Below are positions 1-11,736 of a stretch of DNA of 64,000 bases, one piece after another (position 1 is the stretch's first letter; each line of letters begins with the position of its first letter). The position numbers and the translations under genes are program-made. The DNA comes from Pestalotiopsis fici W106-1. Lineage: Eukaryota > Ascomycota > Sordariomycetes > Amphisphaeriales > Sporocadaceae. The notes under the pieces were generated by a model, which ran no database searches, had not been told where the DNA came from, and saw only the letters and a list, made by a program, of their open reading frames with translations. Where the stretch lies: the NCBI RefSeq assembly GCF_000516985.1, contig NW_006917102.1, positions 310,001 to 374,000 of the forward strand. Direction: 5' to 3'.

Positions 1-67
1 AAGTGCAACAACGCTCGCTTAATACAGATGTTTGAAGTTGGTAGAAATTGAGTATACTCTTTATCCC

Positions 68-1688
68 TCAAGCGAAAGGCCTCGTGGTCGTTGCGACAAT
101 GTGAGTCTGGGTGCCCAAGTCGAGGTTCCCCACGTTGGCTAGCTCTATGTCTTCTTCCCAGCATCGTTCATTGGTGCATTCTCTTTTGAGTCTGTCGGTC
201 GACTTTTGGAATCCTCCTGCAGCCACCACTCGGAACGGCGAGACCTGAATATCGTCATCGATGTCGGCCACACTGCCGCTCTTGCTCTTGTCCAGGGCGC
301 CGCCAGTTCGGCTCGAGGTGGTTGTATGAATGTGGATGGACCGCTCGACGGCGACTGATGTTTTGCTTCTGTCTGAAAAGTTGCCTCGGGTGCCACTGTT
401 ATCGCGAGATGTGACATATTGGACAATGATCGTATCGGCAAGGACTATTGTTCGGGTCATGTGAGCTTGGAGTCGACACATTTGATCGGGCCAGTGTAAG
501 AAGACTTACGATCCAAGTTGCAAGATAATAGACAGATCCATCCTGGCTCGCCGTTCAGGGCCATCATGATGGCAACGTTACTGTGTTCACATTAGACACA
601 ACCTGCCAACCCGGGACTGTTGGATGGCAACTTACAGAACACAGGTGAGTGTGGATGTGACTGCGCCAATGAAGGTCCGCTTGACCAAATCGCGCAGCTT
701 CTCGTTCCCCGAAGTCTTGTCCATGTTGAAGGAATATGAGCGCCTCAGGGGAATCAGGAATAAGATAGTCAAATAGACGTTTACGCCCAGGTCAAAGGAC
801 ACCAATGGGACCAAGACAGGTCTTTGCATCCCAATTACACATTTTCCATTGTCGAGATACGTGATTCGGAAGACAAAGTTGAGAATTCCAATGATGATGA
901 AAATGGCTATGGACTGTTAGTTGATGATTTTTCTGGATTTGCGCCCGGGATACGATGGAGTAAGGACTTACTCAACATGCCGAATGAGTTGAAAATGTAC
1001 AGTTTGGACTCGAGTCTCGAATTTCTGCCACCTCCCCAGACAACAAACTGCATTATATCAGCACAATGGTCAATGGTTCAACCGGGAGAAATACTTACAG
1101 CCTTTTCGACTAGGAAAAAGTAAATCAACTAGACAAGTTAGATTGATTCAGATATTATGTCCCGGAGCAATTCAACGTACCACCTGTCGAAATGATCAGT
1201 ACGGCGCACTTGCCAAAAGCTCAATGTAGTACTCACCTTGGTCGAAATGTAACAAGCCAAACACAGGAAAATGGCCGTGGAGCACATGTCAAAGTTGTTA
1301 TTGATACCAGGTCCCCAGCGTAGGATCATCGATATCGCCACAAATAACCAAGAGTCGATGTAAATGGCCAAGATGACTGCGACGATATCAGCTACTGTTT
1401 GACTCCCAATGTAACCCATGCATTTAACCTACCCCAGCTGGTCAATGGTGCCTTTTTCCATGATGTGATGAATGTGAAACGGAGGGCTATCATTCATTAG
1501 ATTACAACAGTCGACTGCTTTCGTAGCAATGATGACGAACCAAAGAATGCCGACAATAGAGTCAGGGAGATGATGGCCACAATCATGCTACAAACGGTAG
1601 CAGCCAAGGGCACCACAAACAGTCCCTGGCCCTCTGGAGTTTCATGACCTGCAGCCCGTGCACCAAGAGAGTCCTGCGGTGTTGCCAT
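68..1688 (-). CDS. Fungal seven-TM-like integral membrane protein, multi-exon
   Basis: Several exons join into a hydrophobic protein with many membrane segments. Clear exons lie at 906-636, 580-510 and 465-68, with an upstream exon ending near 972 (FNSFGML at its end). They contain the family-like stretches ITYLDNGKCVIGM and LNGEPGWICLLSCN, followed by a hydrophilic C-terminal tail of about 130 residues rich in Ser, Thr and charged residues. This pattern matches a family of uncharacterised ascomycete multi-pass membrane proteins that I recall only by sequence resemblance. The start is placed at the ATG at 1688, but the N-terminal exons (1688 to about 1100) change frame between 1560 and 1370 and I could not assign all splice sites. 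One short frame change could be a real intron or a frameshift. Function is unknown; a receptor-like role would be speculation. Confidence 0.6.
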
Positions 1689-4600
1689 GTTGTATAGTCG
1701 AGATGCCGCGCTCCATGAACGGGCGGCACGGGAAGAGCCAGACACGGAATGATGTCGTGTTAACCCTCCGAGTAAGAAACGGGGATCGGAATTTTGAAAA
1801 CGTGGTGCTCAAGAATAGCAATTCGACATGGGCAATTTTGCAAAGAAAAACGATGTCCCGTCAAAGGCAAGGAGGGCGCATGAACTCTATTTAGGGACAA
1901 GGCCTGCCCACGCACCAGTGACCCCCATTCTCCCATCCACTTGATGCCATTGTCCATTTTCTGCATCCATCAGGACGGGCCAGAGGGAGGGCTAGGCAAT
2001 CCCCGAGGACGCTAATCGCGAGGGCCGCACGGGGTGGATGGGTGCTAGAGGCCTGGCGGTTCTCGACCCCAAGCGTAAAAAGACGGCTTAGTTACGATCT
2101 AACAGTGTTCAGCTCTCCAATCACGACGTAACTCTAATTCCCAATGGCCAGTTCAGCCTGCTTTTCTTCCTCCTCCCAGCGTCTTGACCCAAAATGGGTG
2201 TGCCCGAGTATAGCTTGCATGCTGCAAACCAATGGCACTAATGCGGCTCTTTTGTGTAATCATTGCAATCCGTCCAATCCCCTTGGACCAGAGAGCCGGT
2301 GTAGTGGACTTGAGCCCTACGATCGTACAAGCCAGCACGTGCGTGGCGTTGCAGGCACAGAGACCGTTGAAACTCTGTGTGGTTCCCCCCTTCTGGCTAT
2401 GATGTCGAGTCAGTGGACACTCTGGGGCTTTTTTGGAAGATAGTTGGGTTCAGAGGGCTCTCTCCCCGTTGACCGATTCCTCAATGTGATGGGCGATCTG
2501 TACTGATTTGCAAGTGCAGGATCGGGGGCAGTCTCACTTTGGCTGCAGAACGCAGAGAGCAAGTCAATGTTTTGTCCCCCGTGTCGCGTTACTGAGTTGC
2601 TCAGAGACCGGTCCCGAGACAAAAAAAAGCCACTTTCATAATACTGCATTCACAGGGGGCGACAAGAGCGTTGCCAAGGAGTTTTCCCCTTTTCAGACTC
2701 GACAATATCGTGAGCTCAGCCAAAATGGTGTCTTACTCTTGGACGGACAAGAATATATCCAGTCCGGACTTTTATTCTTCTTCTACACCAAAGGCGGGTA
2801 AGAAAAACGGACTAAAGAAATTGTCGATTTTGAAATATAGATCTGGGCCGTGACGGGACCGAATAAAGAGACAGCCGCCGTCTGTTCAAGGCTGTCCAGT
2901 TCCAGAGTCGAGACCGATGACTCGATGACTTGGAATGGATAGCACCGATTTTAGGGTGCTCGGACCCTCAACCTCGAGGTTGAACGATAAGGTGAACACA
3001 TGTAGGTTCGCTGAAATGTTTTTTTAGACTGCCCTTGTCAAAAATTGTCATCTTTTGGTCTACGACGCCGGTATGCAAAAATTCCAGCTGGATGGTTAGC
3101 AGTGGGTCGCTGGATGCCAATGGTGCTGATGAGAGATGTGTGGGGAACTTGCCAAGGTGAAATCATGGTATTGTAATTTGTGCTCATTAATGGCAACTGA
3201 AACATAACCTACGCAAAGAATAGGTAATAATGGGAAAGATCTCAGACACGGATAGAAGCGCATAGATTTTCAAGATCCATCAAGAGAATGTCTTGAATGG
3301 CCATCGTTTCGGCAGGCAAAGACATTCCCCGAAGCCGTCCGTGTCTCGGAAACCAATTCAATTGCTCGTTGCCCTGAAGCGTTGCAAGAGTCTCTCGATG
3401 AAACAAGCTTCAAGTCGACATACTGATCGAAGACGACAGGCTGTAGGGCGAGACCACGTGCGGTCTGGCCGGCGCGGGTGCTAAGGGTTAGAACATGCGC
3501 AGACCAAGTCCTCGTAGTAAGTAGCGCTGCTCGTCCATTGCGCGGAGGGTCGGATAAAGTTTTGACTGTCACTGACTGTTGATTATGGGCACGTTTTTTG
3601 CTTGTAGCTAGTTGGCCACCAGCGCTGCCAGCCAACTATCTAGGCTAACCCTTTGTGCGAATGATTTGCTCATCAACTTGTGTTGAGGTTGCTTCCCAGG
3701 TGTTTACCGTCTGTTGTTTACCCAGACCGACTCTTGCCCTCTACTCTAAATTCCACGTGTTTGGGTATTGGGGTAAACTCAAACAGTCAGATAAGCAGCC
3801 ATTAGCTGCACATGACGGATTTTGCAATGGCATACCTGTTTTGGGATGGCTGCTCGTGATTTGGGCCTGCATTAGCAGACCAAGTTCAGGAGGCAGCTGG
3901 TGGACAGTAATTCATAGCCTTGATATTTCAAGGGCCAGGTGGTGGTCAAGGCCTTCACATGTCCGAATAGAACTGGCAGCTGTCTCCGTGTCACTCATCA
4001 GTAGCTCTTCTTTTCATCGTTGCACTTTCACTTCCGGGGATATTGATGCACCCCGACGGCTACCATATATATATTTGTTGTAATGTGGTTTGCATCTTCT
4101 TGTCGCATATCCCTGTTTGCAAACTAGATGGTTCAAATCCAAGGAGGCGTTCTTTCTTTGGCCTAGTAGCCAACTCGGTCTGCACCGGCCGTAATCCACG
4201 GTATTTGAAGTTTGAACTCCTCTATTAGTCTTGTAAGCAAGCCCGGGTAGCTTCATTCTCTGTACCGGAACCAAAGATGTCTAGGGTGAAGGCTTATCCA
4301 CCAACCGTGCCGTGTCGCCGAACCTGCAACGGATCCATCGTTTGCACGATGCCTGTAGCCACATCTGGTATAAACGGTAGCTTGGATTCCTGCGTCATCA
4401 GACACAAGTCCGGAGACCTGTTAGTTGGAACTGTTCAATCGAAAGAAATTGGCAGTAATGTTTGCCAACAGTTGTTAATCAGGCAATGGGACCGCCCCCT
4501 CCGAAAGGATTATGTCTGCACAGTCTATGTAAACTTATATATATTGCAAACAGCTAATTCTCTCAAAGATTCTCAAGCTTTGAGTGACCAGGTCAGCTTT

Positions 4601-5396
4601 CTGAAAAAGAATTGCCAGGGCCATCCAGCGCTGAAGATGAGTCAAAAGATAGGTCAAGCAGTATGACATAACTTCTGAGCCCGCTCAGTTACACACCATG
4701 GTGAAGAATCACCATGGCACTCATGCAGAAATATGCTTGCAGTTCCAGGAATAAGTAGAAAAAAGGTTCGTACTAGAGCCTGGAGTCAGTGCGTCGTTGA
4801 AAAATGTCTAAATTTCCTTTATTACCTAAATACTTTCCAGGAAAACTGCCGGAAGGGTCACACTCTAGGCGGCGGAATACAAAGACAGCCACTATATCCT
4901 GACCAATCAACCTTTTCTGAAGCGCTACCTATATTGTACCATGAGAGCGACCAATATAATTCTTTCTACAAGCAAGCGCAGGCAGCAGAACACATTTCAG
5001 TCGTAGGTGCATCTAATCTCTCACGGATTCCCGCCACCATGAGGCTGAGCATAATTTTCAAGGGCGCCGAAATCCAAATTCTCCTTTTCCGATGCAGAAA
5101 CCTTATTATGGTACCTTGCAGGCACCCGCCAACGAGACGCCGAGCTCTCGCCTTTCTAACAAGTAATTCGCACTACCCTTTTTTTTTTTTTTTTTTTTTT
5201 TTTCCAGCACCGAGAACGGACCAGGTTCACCAGACATCATGCAACTCAAACATATATATTACCCTGTAACTGTGGAGAAGGATTGCCCCTTCAAGAGAAT
5301 TGCAACAATTTCCTCGGCTCATCTCGAGCTAGAACCATCATCGACAAGTATTCAACAAATTTAACGTTATCCACTCCTCGGTCTGTGGTAGCTACA
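1689..5396. other. Gene-poor stretch, no supported gene
   Basis: This 3.7-kb stretch holds only short overlapping open frames with no recognisable domain, no consistent exon structure and no signal peptide followed by a domain. A T25 homopolymer sits at 5179-5203, close upstream of the NLP gene. A tRNA-B-box-like string near 4129 does not fold into a T arm. The promoter of the NLP gene must lie in the last few hundred bases. Confidence 0.6.
5179..5203. repeat. T25 homopolymer tract
   Basis: An uninterrupted run of 25 T lies about 190 bp before the start codon of the NLP gene. Poly(dA:dT) tracts are known in fungi to disfavour nucleosomes, so it could be part of that promoter. It could equally be a slippage-prone low-complexity tract. 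Confidence 0.8.
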
Positions 5397-6295
5397 ATGC
5401 GTCTGCTTTCCCTGGCTACGATAGTAATGGGCATTGCTCTTTCGCTCGGTGTTCTTGTGCCCTTGGTTGGAGCCATTCCTCTAAAAGGCGCGCCTCTGCA
5501 GCTGTTGCGCGCCCTGGAGCGTCGTGAACCGCCCTCAGCACTTCCGGAAAAGGCCACGGATGATCAGAAGAAATTCCAGCCAATTATGGATTTTGATCAA
5601 GATGGCTGCTACAACACACCTGCAATCGACTCCAACAATAAAACCGCCGGCGGTCTGAGACATGACTTCACAGGTGGCGAAGGTAAGAGAGCATACTTCA
5701 TTCCGTGCTTCTATCATTCACCATGATAATTTGGTCTATATGCTGATTCTGGGACTTTCAAGCCGCCTGCCGCGACGCCTCGGATCTCCTCAACAATAAC
5801 GTCTACGTGCGCACCCGCTGCAACGGAGGCTGGTGTGGCCACGTGTACGATTACTACTTTGAAAAGGACGTGGCGGTCCAGCACTTCTTCGACGTTGGTG
5901 GCCATCGCCACGAGTGGGAGCATATTGTGGTCTTTGTCAAGAACGACGTTGCCGAAGTGGTTGCGGTGTCGCAGCACGGGGACTATGATACCTGGCTGGC
6001 CAGCGACGCCACCTTTCAGGACGGTACCCACCCGATGGTCGTATATCACAAAGAAGGCGGATCGACGCACGCTTTTCGCATGGCCGACAGGGACGACTGG
6101 TGGGCCGAGAACCACAGTAGTGCTTGGTATCTTGGGCCACTTATTGATTATGACACTGGGTTTCCCGATGGCGTTCGGGATGTGCTGGTGAATCATGACT
6201 TTGGCCGCGCGACCATGGCGATCAAGGATGGCGAGTTCAAGAAGAACTTGGATTATGCCCGCAACAACCTCGTCGAGGGCTTTGACAGTGGTTAA
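5397..6295 (+). CDS. Secreted NPP1/NLP-family protein (necrosis- and ethylene-inducing-like)
   Basis: Two exons, 5397-5682 and 5763-6295, separated by an 80-nt GT-AG intron, give 272 residues. The N terminus is a typical signal peptide with a hydrophobic core ending near Ala-Ile-Pro at about residue 23. The mature protein carries the NLP hallmark heptapeptide GHRHEWE, plus conserved cysteines in the preceding loop (RCNGGWCG), an HDF stretch near the exon junction and a Trp-rich C-terminal half. Length and domain order fit the family. Members are secreted; some are cytolytic on dicot plant membranes and others are non-cytotoxic, and the sequence alone does not decide which this is. No stop or frameshift is seen. 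The gene stands alone between a long empty stretch and a convergent P450 gene. Confidence 0.9.
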
Positions 6296-6472
6296 GACAT
6301 TTCGCACGGATAGGGATGGGGGACAAGTCCGAGGCCATACGCTGTACTAAGAAGTGGTGGTTTCCCTGGAATTGCAGGACAGCATGGCCTCGTTCAGTGG
6401 CACAGTTATCAGTCATATTAATATAAATATCGTTCATGGCACAAAAGATACATGGTTATGAGCAGTTGACCT

Positions 6473-8118
6473 TCAAGAAGCCCTCAGCTTGTAATCTACA
6501 TGAATGGGCCTCTTTTCTACAAGTAGAAACGTCCGAAGATCTTCCCATTGAAGCTGCTTACCTTGTGAAGCCTGAAAATCAAAATTCCAGAGCAGCTTTG
6601 ACATGATGAGCCTCATTTCAGCCCAGGCAATGTGTTGTCCCATGCAATTGCGTGGACCAACACTAAACGGCTGCATTGCTTGGCGCTGGTCCTTGTAAAA
6701 CGGACTGCTCGTGTCCGTAGTCGATTCTGGTAGCCAGCGTTCGGGGATAAACTCTAGGGCTCTGTGGAACATGCCCTCATCGCGGTTCATGGTGTACACT
6801 TGTATAGAAACCTGAGTCTGCAGGGCCAAATGATTAGTATTCTCAATCACAACCTCGAGAATGAAAAGGATGCAACTTACCCCTTCAGGGAGCCAAACTC
6901 CACAAACCTTTTCCCCATTCTTGGGCACAACCCTAGGCAGCATCCATGGAATTGGCGGGCATAGACGAAGGCCTTCATTGAGCACAGCTGTGAGATATGT
7001 AAGATCATTGAGTTTAGCCACGGTAATCTTGTCCTCGCTTTGGAATGCACTGCGGACTTCGTTGACCAGAATGGCAAGCTTTGATGGGTTGTTGACAAGA
7101 TAATTGAATGTGCCACCGAGAACCGTTGCAGTCGTCTCACTCCCCGCCGTCGTCAATACCATGAAAGTTGCATTGATCTCGTCCTCTGATATGGTCTTGT
7201 CAATCTCCGCTTCAATCGCATGGTGCATGAGATCCGGGCGCTGCAATTCAAAATTGCGACGCCTGTTGGCCTTGTCCACAATCTGTAGATAGTGGTTCTC
7301 TGCCTTTTTCTTGAGAGAAGATGGGATGCACTTCATCAGTGCGTATTCGATTGCCGGATAGAACCGTGCTGCGGCAACCATGGAGGCAGCCTTGACGCTG
7401 TTGAACAAGAGCTCGATCCAAGCATGATATCGTGAGTTCTGCAGGCAGTCAAATGACTCTCCAAAGCCGAGATTCCCAAAGACGTCAAATGTAGTGAACA
7501 TGAACCAAACAGAAATGTCAACCGTCTTGACTTGGCCAGCTTTCACCGTGTCCAAACCCTCCCGAAGCCGCTGGACTAACAAATTGACATATCTCTGTAT
7601 CATGGGTTCCTGCGACCGCAATGCACGGGCAGTGAAACCTGGAGCAATGGTCTTGCGGATGCGGGCGTGATTATCCACGTCAAGGGCATTAATGATGGAC
7701 AGTGGCTGTCCCGGCTGACGATTCCACCACACCGGATCTTTGAGGAATTGAGGGCGGTCAGGCCGGAACTGAAAGATGTCGTTCCAAGCTGCAGGGTGCG
7801 CAAATGTCACCTCATTCGGTGCGATGCGCAAAACCGGTCCATACCTCGCATGGAGCTTCTGGATATCATGGACTATTGTTCCTCGCAGGAGAGATGCCAC
7901 AAAGGGAAGACGCGATGCCGACCATGGACGCGGGCCAGGCACTTGAGATAATGGATGTAGGTAGAGGTTGTAGATCCATTGAAACGCAAGATACTACAAG
8001 ATTCTGTTTTAGTCAATCTTGGGCGACAGAGGTAGTGTTGCTGCACAAGACTGCTTACCGTTGGCAGTACAGCTATCAGGGCCGTTAGCAAAGTCGAGGG
8101 TGCAAGAATGGCAGTCAT
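6473..8118 (-). CDS. Cytochrome P450 monooxygenase
   Basis: Three exons (8118-8059, 7993-6881, 6817-6473) with introns of 65 and 63 nt encode 505 residues. The N terminus is a hydrophobic membrane anchor, followed by the YNLYLHPLSQVPGPRPW hinge typical of fungal microsomal P450s. The I-helix oxygen-binding motif (TTAGSETTAT), the K-helix ExxR (NEGLR), the PERW stretch and the heme loop FSVGPRNCMG with Cys near 449 are all present. All expected parts of a functional enzyme are visible. It resembles fungal P450s of the isotrichodermin C-15 hydroxylase / averantin hydroxylase type, but the substrate is unknown. The second intron is a multiple of three and can be read through, but removing it restores a normal sequence. 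The next gene on the same strand is a small EthD-domain protein, which could act in the same pathway. Confidence 0.92.
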
Positions 8119-8796
8119 GGCAACGAGAGATGATATCCGAGGTTTTGCAATGGGGTTTTACATGCTGCCAGATCCAGCGCGCTGTCAAGACCAAACAATT
8201 CAAAAATAAAGGTCAGCAACACTCTTTATTTGACGGTCTCGACAGACCCGTGAGATCAAAGTCGATCCTACAAGCAGACGGCACTAACATCTTGCATACA
8301 GTAGCGGGCTACACCCGGCAAGGGACCCCGCTCTAAATAGGAACCTTCCCTACAGGGGGTCTGGCAACAAAATGAAATCGCGACAAGGTCAGGAAATAGA
8401 ACGAAGCGAAATCTAGATTACTGCTATCTTTGGTCACATCAATGATAACGGTAGCTCATAAGTGCATTGATTTCTGCTACCATTTCCCTGAGAATCGACA
8501 TCATAATTTTGATGGAAGCCCAGTGGTTATAGGTCTCTCCTACCCGAACCTTTCCTTTACAATCGCTCAATTCCTGAAGCACTTGAGCCTGGAATCCTGG
8601 GAGGGATCACCTCATGCTTGCTCTTGGTTTACATTTCCCTTAACACTGGCTTACGTATGCACGATAGCAATCAAATAAATCACGAAGTTATTCAAAAATG
8701 AGTTGACGTGCTCAAGTATAGAGTGTTGTGCATCTGACAATTTCGTGGCGAGATGTTGAATCTATACTTGAAGAGTTCGTACCGCGCGTCGGCCTT
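8119..8796. other. Intergenic, no gene seen
   Basis: About 680 bp between the start of the P450 gene and the stop of the EthD gene. It must hold the P450 promoter. No open frame with domain content and no clear repeat was seen. Confidence 0.6.
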
Positions 8797-9268
8797 TTAG
8801 TCCTTTGTTGTTACGATAGTCTCTCCCAACACTACAATGCCGCTCTTGGTCTTGTCCATAACCTCGTCTTCTGCTTCGGCAATCCTCTTGGCATTGTCGG
8901 GTTCCTGCATGAGTGCGATGAATTTCCCAAAAGCAGCCTGGTCAGCAAAGGTGAGTTCCGCAATGGCATCATAATCAAAGTCCGCCTGTGAGCCTCGCGG
9001 GACTGTAGCTGGGGTTGTTGGATTGCGCTCAGTTTCACCCTTGCCTTCCTGAACAGAAACAAGACAAAATTCAAGTCAGCTTATGCTCATAGTTGTCGCT
9101 AACAACAAAACTTACGGTGCGGAGGAGGTATCGGCGGGTATGTGCAAGAGGAAAGTGTTGGCCGGTGATTTCCTTGATGAGAGGGATAAGGGCTTCACAC
9201 TTGGCGCGGAACTCTGCTGGAGTCACGCCAGGCTTGCGATAATTGAAAAGTAGAATGCTAAAGGTCAT
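8797..9268 (-). CDS. Small EthD-domain protein
   Basis: Two exons, 9268-9116 and 9048-8797, with a 67-nt intron, encode 134 residues. The protein matches the EthD family (small dimeric alpha/beta-barrel proteins): an N-terminal strand (MTFSILLFNYRKPG), the PAEF/FRAKCEALIPLI helix, a central FDYDAIAELTF strand and a C-terminal DEVMD-type segment. Fungal EthD proteins often sit in polyketide or other secondary-metabolite clusters, where some act as dehydratases or cyclases; others have no known role. The gene follows the P450 in the same orientation with about 680 bp between them. A shared pathway is possible, but no core synthase gene is visible in the window. Confidence 0.85.
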
Positions 9269-10241
9269 GGTGGATTGGGTGATATCGGAATTAAAACAAG
9301 ATGACCTGTACTAGGAGTAATTGTCTGTAGAGCAGCTAGGAAATAATGATCAATTTCTCCTGACGAGTGGTCGTGTAAAAAGATGCAAAGAGTTTGAGAA
9401 GACTATTTTCTCACTTCCACCTGGATGCTTATCTAGTACTAACTATGTTGAGTTTTGCTTGGTGTTTTAACGATTATTCGATAATCCTATCATCTCATAA
9501 CGGGAATACCTCAACGTCCATAACGCCCTACGCATGCCCTGGCGATTACAACATTTTGGGCTCCCAATCATTACACGTTGGCTCCCTTGAACAACCCGTT
9601 ATGCTGCATGGTTCATTGCAAGGTGCTGGAAACTCCCCACCGAACCATGTTGCCTCCCCACATAACTTCCAAGGTTGGCCTATTTCACCCTTGAAAGCCC
9701 CTTGAAAGCTGCTCCGTAGGGCAGCTGTGCCGCACAATAATCAATTGACATATGTACTCTGTAGCCCCGAGATCAGAGATCCTTCGTTTCTTGTTCCAAC
9801 GTGATACACAGTCTCATTCTGACACGATAGGCATTTTGATCCGTTCAAGACCGACATCACCGAGGTCACCAAATACTGGTAATTAATAGGTGGGTTTCGA
9901 TAATCACATATATAAGGTAGACTGGGGAATGTGTACTTGATATACTAGCAGCGATTATCATGTTGGCGAGATGCGGCACGGAGATGGACTGGGGCATCGG
10001 CAGCCCCCTGACACCCGTAAGACACCGGGTCACAAGAATTAGCGCTCAAGGCCCTGTACCCGAACTCGCAATTTTGCACCGGATCGAAAACTTTCAACGA
10101 CTACATCCTGTTGCTCTTTTCTCTTCTATTATAACTACCGTGACAATCATTAACACTGACTGTCTGGTCGAGTCCTCTAGATTTCTCTTGGAACAGCATC
10201 CACCAAATCGTAACGATTGAAACGATCATATCACCCAGAAA
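9269..10241. other. Divergent intergenic region
   Basis: About 970 bp between two divergently transcribed genes, EthD (-) and the DUF4267-like protein (+). Both promoters should lie here. Short open frames in it have no domain content. Confidence 0.6.
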
Positions 10242-10619
10242 ATGCCATTCTCCCAATACATTCCCCACATCGCCGCCTTCCTGGCCTCCGTCCCGGGCCT
10301 AATTGGTGTAAAGGGCCTGTTGCGGCCTCAGGAGCTCCTCGCCCAAGTCGAATTTCCCGCTCCCACAACACCCGAGGCCGAGCTGCTCTCTGATGCGCTC
10401 GTGCGCCTCACGGGGGCACGCAACATTACCATTAGCTTGCTGATCCTGGCGGCTTGGTACCGAGGCGACCGCAAGCTTCAAGGGTGGTCCATGATCATTT
10501 TGAGTCTCGTACCAGCCGTCGATAGTTATGTCAGCTATCAGCTCACCGGAGGCGGCCACGAGAACCACCTGCCCGTGGTTTTCGCTAGCATTGGGCTTGG
10601 CTTGGCGCTGTTGCGATAG
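10242..10619 (+). CDS. Small DUF4267-like membrane protein
   Basis: A single open frame of 125 residues begins at an ATG and has four hydrophobic segments, at roughly residues 7-25, 60-78, 82-102 and 108-124. The pattern of a short N-terminal helix, a GARNITISLLIL helix with a conserved RN, then two further helices is that of the DUF4267 family of small fungal and bacterial membrane proteins. Their function is unknown. No signal peptide cleavage site is evident. It has no close co-oriented neighbour, so context adds little. Confidence 0.75.
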   Translation: MPFSQYIPHIAAFLASVPGLIGVKGLLRPQELLAQVEFPAPTTPEAELLSDALVRLTGARNITISLLILAAWYRGDRKLQGWSMIILSLVPAVDSYVSYQLTGGGHENHLPVVFASIGLGLALLR

Positions 10620-11736
10620 ATTTCCGGCGTTGATTCGCAGTGCGGTGTTGGTGATCATGGTATGAGATGTCCCATAGAAAATGACAGCGTCCGCGGGCTT
10701 TCAAGGGGCATGATGAAGGATTGGCATCGCCGATAAGCTCGGATGGAGGGATGTCACTAACCTAAATGGTTTCTACAACTCTTGTACAAAAAATCTTGGG
10801 GTAGCTCAGTCCACCACCTTTCGGATGGGCAGTAAATACACCGACGCGCAAGTACTTGTTTTGCTTTTTAGATAGGCAAAAGATGACATCATATGCGATC
10901 CTTTGGCTTAGATGTTCTTCTGAAGGAGAGTCAACAATCGACGTACCATACAATCTATCCACCGTGCTCGCACGTCTAAATGCTTGGCTGTGGGTGGAGT
11001 CCCAGCAATCATTCAGCTGCGTTCATCAAAGTTAAAAAAAAAAAAAAAGCATCGAATAATACAAAATACCTGGCAATTGTCTATTTATGAATCATCTTAT
11101 TGCAGCATGGCAACTGACAGCGTGGAATAAGCGAACGGACCGGGTTATCAAGGTCGCCAGAGTTCATCGCGATCTTCCAGTCCGATAGGAGCTTGACTTT
11201 GCAATTGGTAGTGCTTGTCTCATTCAGACGAACGTCAAGATTACCAATCAATCAGGTCATCACTGCTAACAGTGGCATAGAGAATGACACTACGTGTCAA
11301 GTAATGCTTTGAAACACAACCTACAATTCCATAACATGATGTGAGGGGCTTTATACGAACAAGTCTGTCCAATCGCTCCATAACACTGAAGCTGTACTTT
11401 CAGCTGGTTTATGAGGAGGCCGGCATGTCATTGCTGTCCGAACGAGAGCGGGATACAGATGCCCTAGCTTGTCAATGAGATAACCGAAGCCACATTGCAG
11501 ACTGCAAGTCTAGGATATCAAAAGGAGCACAAAACATTAGTTTGCTATTCGGCCACTCTTGTCAAATACAGCCTCATATCTGCATTGTTCCCAAGGCGAC
11601 ACTGGGCAAGTCCTAAGCCAATATCCCTGTCCATGCCAGTCACCGAGAGGCCCGTATTATGGCATGCTGGCCCTGTATCCCTTCAGCCTGCGATGGGCAG
11701 TCCAAACCGTACTCTGTTTATTTTCGTGACAGGAAT
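10620..11736. other. Intergenic, no gene seen
   Basis: About 1.1 kb between two convergent genes. It contains a short A-rich tract near 11034-11048 and only short open frames without recognisable content. Confidence 0.6.

Noticed and set aside
3655..4083. 142-codon plus-strand frame
   Set aside because: No domain and no consistent membrane or secretion signal; it is one of many random frames in this stretch.
4125..4142. tRNA B-box-like string GGTTCAAATCC
   Set aside because: Only two base pairs can form in the T stem and no A box or acceptor stem was found. The same holds for a copy near 41476.
5714..6307. Antisense frame of 197 codons over the NLP gene
   Set aside because: A shadow of the NLP second exon; codon pattern and domain belong to the plus strand.
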